This document shows, one piece after another, positions 60,337 to 64,000 of a DNA stretch of 64,000 nucleotides. Source of the DNA: Thermoactinomyces vulgaris. Lineage in GTDB: Bacteria > Bacillota > Bacilli > Thermoactinomycetales > Thermoactinomycetaceae. Each line of letters starts with the position of its first letter. The first letter of the stretch is position 1. The DNA lies in contig NZ_REFP01000009.1 in assembly GCF_003688725.1 (NCBI RefSeq), positions 1 through 64,000 of the forward strand. The letters are read 5' to 3'. Below the pieces are notes generated by a model. It made no database searches and was not told the origin of the DNA. It was given only the letters and a program-made list of their open reading frames with translations. The position numbers and the translations under genes are program-made.

Positions 60337-60598
60337 AATAATAAACCTTCCCCCCTCATACAAGGGACGGAAGGTTCCGCGTTGCCACCCTTCTTGGCCG
60401 TGGACGCATCCACCGGCCCGCTCTGACGAGATAACGGTTCGTTCACCGAAAACACTTATGCGAACCCGGTTCGCTTCGTGCCTCGCTCCAAGGTGGATTC
60501 ACTGATCATTTTGGACGGTTCGCACCTTCCACCGCCTCTCTGGATGGCAAAACAATCAGCTACTCGCCTTTTCCTCGCGGCCTGCCATTTCAAATTTT
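60337..60598 (-). promoter_or_regulatory. T-box riboswitch of serS
   Basis: A ~260-nt leader on the minus strand. It holds the T-box core GGGTGGCAACGCGG (60378-60391), whose bulge pairs with the CCA end of uncharged tRNA, followed by a terminator stem (CCTTCC ... GGAAGG then TTTATTATTT; 60340-60375). A TCC (serine) triplet lies in the likely specifier loop (60495-60497). Uncharged tRNA-Ser should favour the antiterminator and serS expression. Confidence 0.92.
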
Positions 60599-60605
60599 AC
60601 CTTTT

Positions 60606-60633
60606 ATTATATCCGATTGTACACCCTTTGTAA
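60606..60633 (-). promoter_or_regulatory. serS promoter
   Basis: On the minus strand TTACAA (60628-60633), 16 nt, TATAAT (60606-60611), just ahead of the T-box leader. Confidence 0.6.
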
Positions 60634-60696
60634 CCATCCCAACCAAAAAATCCTCCCCAAAACAGGGAGGATTCCGTCAAGAATGAAAATTTTCCG

Positions 60697-61284
60697 TTAT
60701 ACTGCTTTTTCTGCCATCGATTCACGAACCATTTCAGCAAAATAAGCGTGAACCCGCGGATCTTCGGTCAATTCCGGATGGAAAGACATCGCGAGCAAAT
60801 TCCCTTGCTTGGCAGCGACAATTTTTCCGTCCACTTCGGCGAAGACCTCGACTCCCGGTTCCACCTTTTCGATGTAAGGAGCACGAATAAAGACCGCCGG
60901 GTAATCATCAGCAATGTTTTTTAACGCCAGCTCCGCTTCAAAACTTTCCCGCTGGCGTCCAAACCCATTCCGCTTCACCGTGATGTTCATGATGCCCAAA
61001 TGGGGTTCTTCTTCCGGCCCGATATTTTTGGCAATCAGGATCATTCCGGCACAGGTTCCGAAAATGGGTTTCCCAGCACGATGAAGCGCGAGAATCGGTT
61101 CGGTCAGTTCATATTTTTTCACCAATTTGCCAATCGTTGTGGATTCCCCGCCCGGAATCACCAGACCGTCCAGATCCGACAACTCTTCCGCCCTCTTCAC
61201 CGCCACGGCCATTGCCCCGGTTTGTTGAAGCAGGCGGATATGTTCACGGACTGCGCCTTGTAATGCCAATACTCCAATTTTCAT
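60697..61284 (-). CDS. pdxT: PdxT, glutaminase subunit of PLP synthase
   Basis: Releases ammonia from glutamine for PdxS. A 195-residue class I amidotransferase: MKIGVLALQGAVREH, GLVIPGGESTTIGKL, nucleophile Cys in IFGTCAGMIL and His-Glu in SFHPELTED. ATG 61284 follows AAGGAGG; it lies 20 nt after pdxS, same transcription unit. Confidence 0.97.
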   Translation of the reverse strand: MKIGVLALQGAVREHIRLLQQTGAMAVAVKRAEELSDLDGLVIPGGESTTIGKLVKKYELTEPILALHRAGKPIFGTCAGMILIAKNIGPEEEPHLGIMNITVKRNGFGRQRESFEAELALKNIADDYPAVFIRAPYIEKVEPGVEVFAEVDGKIVAAKQGNLLAMSFHPELTEDPRVHAYFAEMVRESMAEKAV

Positions 61285-61303
61285 CGGATCTGTCCTCCTT
61301 ATG

Positions 61304-62197
61304 TCACCAACCGCGCTCTTGCATCCGTTCTTCCGCACTCAGTTTGGAAATTTCAATCCCGGTCATCGCCGAACCCAGATCTTTGGAGACTTCTGCAATC
61401 AAAGCAAAATCTTCATAATGGGTGGTCGCTTCCACAATCGCGCGCGCATATTTTTCCGGGTTTTCCGATTTAAAAATACCGGAGCCCACAAACACGCCAT
61501 CGGATCCCAAGTGCATCATGAGTGCGGCATCCGCCGGGGTGGCGACGCCTCCTGCCGCAAAGTTGACCACCGGCAATCTTCCGGTCTCATGCACTTCCAG
61601 GAGCAGTTCATACGGAGCCCCCAGTTTTTTCGCTTCGGCCATCAATTCATCACGGGACATATTTTGCACTTGGCGAATTTGTGCCTGCATCTTACGCATA
61701 TGGCGAACCGCTTCCACAATGTTTCCGGTACCGGGTTCCCCCTTGGTCCGGATCATGGATGCCCCTTCCCCGATGCGACGCAACGCTTCCCCCAAATCAC
61801 GGGCACCGCATACAAATGGAACGGTGAATTGGGATTTGTCGATATGGAACAAATCATCCGCCGGGGTTAACACTTCACTCTCATCAATATAATCAACCCC
61901 CATGGATTCCAATACACGCGCTTCGACAAAATGGCCGATCCGTGCTTTGGCCATTACCGGAATGGAAACAGCGTTCATCACTTCTTCCACCACACGCGGA
62001 TCAGCCATGCGGGCAACGCCTCCTGCCGCACGGATATCCGACGGAACGCGCTCCAGCGCCATCACTGCCACCGCGCCGGCTTGTTCGGCAATTTTGGCCT
62101 GCTCGGCGTTCACCACGTCCATGATGACGCCGCCTTTTTGCATTTCAGCCATCCCGCGTTTTACCCGGTCCGTTCCTGTTTTCCGTGTTTGACTCAT
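61304..62197 (-). CDS. pdxS: PdxS, pyridoxal 5'-phosphate synthase subunit
   Basis: Makes PLP from ribose 5-phosphate, glyceraldehyde 3-phosphate and ammonia. 297 residues, normal length; TIM barrel with [18 protein letters not shown], the Lys of [17 protein letters not shown], and [39 protein letters not shown] precedes ATG. Order dacA-pdxS-pdxT-serS is as in Bacillus. Confidence 0.98.
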   Translation of the reverse strand: MSQTRKTGTDRVKRGMAEMQKGGVIMDVVNAEQAKIAEQAGAVAVMALERVPSDIRAAGGVARMADPRVVEEVMNAVSIPVMAKARIGHFVEARVLESMGVDYIDESEVLTPADDLFHIDKSQFTVPFVCGARDLGEALRRIGEGASMIRTKGEPGTGNIVEAVRHMRKMQAQIRQVQNMSRDELMAEAKKLGAPYELLLEVHETGRLPVVNFAAGGVATPADAALMMHLGSDGVFVGSGIFKSENPEKYARAIVEATTHYEDFALIAEVSKDLGSAMTGIEISKLSAEERMQERGW

Positions 62198-62333
62198 CTT
62201 GCTGCCTCCTCTGTGATCTTATGGATGTCTTCAACTGTGATCGTCATGGAAGGGGGGTTTCATTTTGCAAGAGAGAAAATCCCCCTTTTCCTCCCTCTTT
62301 TATTATAATTGAATGGAAGCATTTGAAAAATAA

Positions 62334-63575
62334 TCAATCAAACCAACTTGAAATTTCATCCCCCACCGAGCGGAAAAAGAGGCGAATCCAGCTCCCTTCT
62401 TCCACGGATTGAGAAGTGACCACATTGATTGGTTTGAAGCCTTCCATTTTCTTTCCATCATAAACGACATATGCTTTTCCGACAATGGTGCCTTTCTCCA
62501 GAGGGGCTTTCACGTTGGAATCAAACTCCACTTTGATGGAATATTTGCCTTGTTCTCCTTTTTGAACCGGCAGCGACACGGCTTTTTCCACTTCCACCGG
62601 GACGGTCCGTTCCACGCCGTTAGGCAATGTCAATGATTCTTGCCCTTTTACTTTTCCGTGTTCCGGGACCAAAGTGGTGAATGAAAATTGGTCAAATCCG
62701 TAATCCAAAAGTTTTTTCGTTTCAGAAAAACGCCTTTGATCATTCGCGGTTCCCATCACGACCGAAACCAAGCGGTATCCGTTCCGTTGCGCGGTTCCCG
62801 TGAAACAATAACCGGCGGCATTGGTATGTCCGGTCTTCATTCCGTCCACACCCGGATAGGCATACACAAAATCCGGAAGCATAAGGTTCCAGTTCGTCAC
62901 CGTTTGTTCCCGGTTGGTTCCGGGCCGGACCTTATATTTCGCCGTCGCCGTTACCTTCAGAACTTCGGGGTGTCTTTGAATCAACGTCGAAGCAAGAATC
63001 GCCGTGTCCCGGGCCGACATCACGTGTTTCCCGGGCACCTTGGGCGGATCGGGATACAGATGCAGATCCAAACCGGAGGCTCCTTGAAAATGGGTGTTGT
63101 TCATCCCAATTTCTTTCGCTTTTTCATTCATCCGGTCGACAAATCCTTCTTCGCTTCCGCCCACATGTTCCGCCAAGGCCACGGTCGCATCATTGGCGGA
63201 ATAAATCAACATCGCTTCAAAAAGTTCCTTGACCGTGATCTTTTCGCCTTCGGTTAAATAAATTTGTGCTTCTTCCACATCGGCCGCCCGTTTGCTGACC
63301 GTCACCACATCATCCCAATGCAATTTTCCGTCCTGAATGTCATCCAAAACCACCAGGGCCGTCATCATTTTGGTCATGCTGGCCGGGGGATAAGGGGTTT
63401 CTTCATCTTTCGCGGCCAAAACCACCCCGGAATAAAAATCCATCAAAAAATAAGAACGCGCTTCCACTGGAGGAAGCTCTGCCTGCTCAGCCTGCACCGG
63501 AACCGGAAACATCCATATGAAAAAAGCAAACGCGCTTAAAAACAACCAAACTTTTTTGTCATGAAAATGATTCAT
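62334..63575 (-). CDS. dacA: D-alanyl-D-alanine carboxypeptidase (PBP5)
   Basis: Trims the terminal D-Ala from peptidoglycan side chains. 413 residues: signal peptide ending near VPVQA|E, active-site SMTK (PPASMTKMMTAL), SAN (IYSANDATVALAEH) and KTG (GMKTGHTNAAGYCFTG), then the C-terminal beta domain (PBP5_C) and a hydrophobic/amphipathic tail (WIRLFFRSVGDEISSWF) for membrane binding. Position between guaB and pdxS matches Bacillus. Confidence 0.97.
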   Translation of the reverse strand: MNHFHDKKVWLFLSAFAFFIWMFPVPVQAEQAELPPVEARSYFLMDFYSGVVLAAKDEETPYPPASMTKMMTALVVLDDIQDGKLHWDDVVTVSKRAADVEEAQIYLTEGEKITVKELFEAMLIYSANDATVALAEHVGGSEEGFVDRMNEKAKEIGMNNTHFQGASGLDLHLYPDPPKVPGKHVMSARDTAILASTLIQRHPEVLKVTATAKYKVRPGTNREQTVTNWNLMLPDFVYAYPGVDGMKTGHTNAAGYCFTGTAQRNGYRLVSVVMGTANDQRRFSETKKLLDYGFDQFSFTTLVPEHGKVKGQESLTLPNGVERTVPVEVEKAVSLPVQKGEQGKYSIKVEFDSNVKAPLEKGTIVGKAYVVYDGKKMEGFKPINVVTSQSVEEGSWIRLFFRSVGDEISSWFD

Positions 63576-63718
63576 CGTCGCTCATTCCCTACTTCCCTGT
63601 CTCTGTTTTGAAATCGTCCTCTACAACAACATTCGAAAAGGATGAAAAGGATGAGAATCATTTTACAAAATTGCAATAAAAAAAGAAATGGACAAGAAAA
63701 GAAAAATTTCGCATCACG

Positions 63719-63756
63719 AAGAAAAGCTGTTGACCGAATCAACGATCAACAGCTTG
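63719..63756 (-). terminator. Terminator of guaB
   Basis: On the minus strand AAGCTGTTGA (63746-63755) pairs perfectly with TCAACAGCTT (63724-63733), then TTCTTCG. Confidence 0.85.
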
Positions 63757-63772
63757 CATTTTAACGGATGGA

Positions 63773-64000
<228 letters not shown>

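Overview
The window reads as chromosome of a Gram-positive, endospore-forming member of the Bacillales. Supporting points are bofA, a Spo0M-type protein, a cytosolic PAS-histidine kinase of the sporulation-kinase kind, the large Bacillus-type SRP RNA, strong GGAGG ribosome sites, frequent GTG/TTG starts, and a serine T-box. Base composition is moderate and family choice suggests a Thermoactinomyces-like lineage, but that placement is inference.

Both ends carry genes that lie near the replication origin in Bacillus. On the left, all on the minus strand, are SRP RNA, dnaX, the EbfC/YbaB gene, recR, bofA and the 5' end of a 16S rRNA gene. On the right, also minus strand, are guaB (partial), dacA, pdxS, pdxT, T-box-serS and tRNA-Ser(TGA). 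In Bacillus subtilis these two blocks are close together with tadA between them. Here about 53 kb of mostly accessory genes separates them, and tadA with tRNA-Ser(CGA) sits alone in the middle.

The inserted part is built of catabolic, transport and resistance modules with clear local control. 5.5-9.9 kb: trehalose operon (PTS EIICB, trehalose-6-phosphate hydrolase, TreR) with two palindromic operators. 9.9-15.5 kb: LipL lipoyl-relay enzyme, WrbA-like flavoprotein, and a MarR-controlled DHA2 efflux pump with two HlyD adaptors behind a duplicated promoter. 16-19 kb: YitT membrane protein, an SgrR-N domain stub, GDPD, and the tail of a dead BCCT transporter. 19.3-27 kb: xylose-type operon (xylulokinase, GH3 glycosidase, GPH symporter, mutarotase) divergent from xylR, with cre and xylO around its promoter and no xylA; then a dead TetR fragment. 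27.3-30 kb: cadC-cadA. 30-35 kb: gntR-gntK-gntP-gntZ with a perfect gnt operator. 35-39 kb: ADP-ribosylglycohydrolase, GNAT, and an AT-rich islet with a lipoprotein, a 42-residue zinc ribbon, an exported protein and a tiny membrane peptide. 39-43.6 kb: tRNA-Ser, tadA, zur-znuB-znuC-znuA and a divergent poly-gamma-glutamate-hydrolase-like gene sharing a perfect Zur box. 43.6-49.6 kb: YhgE/Pip protein with TetR, FAD protein, Dps, tRNA-Arg(CCT), a decayed tRNA, and an MFS exporter. 49.7-57.5 kb: SteT-like exchanger, asnB, Spo0M, a CNNM/CorC protein and a two-component system. 57.5-58.9 kb: a small gene flanked by two nearly identical triple DnaA-box arrays, and another small gene.

The most striking unexplained feature is the pair of 49-bp DnaA-box arrays 504 bp apart around a 53-codon gene. 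Next come the AT-rich exported-protein islet, the Zur box shared with a peptidase-like gene, the duplicated marR promoter, and the non-canonical PTS in the trehalose operon.
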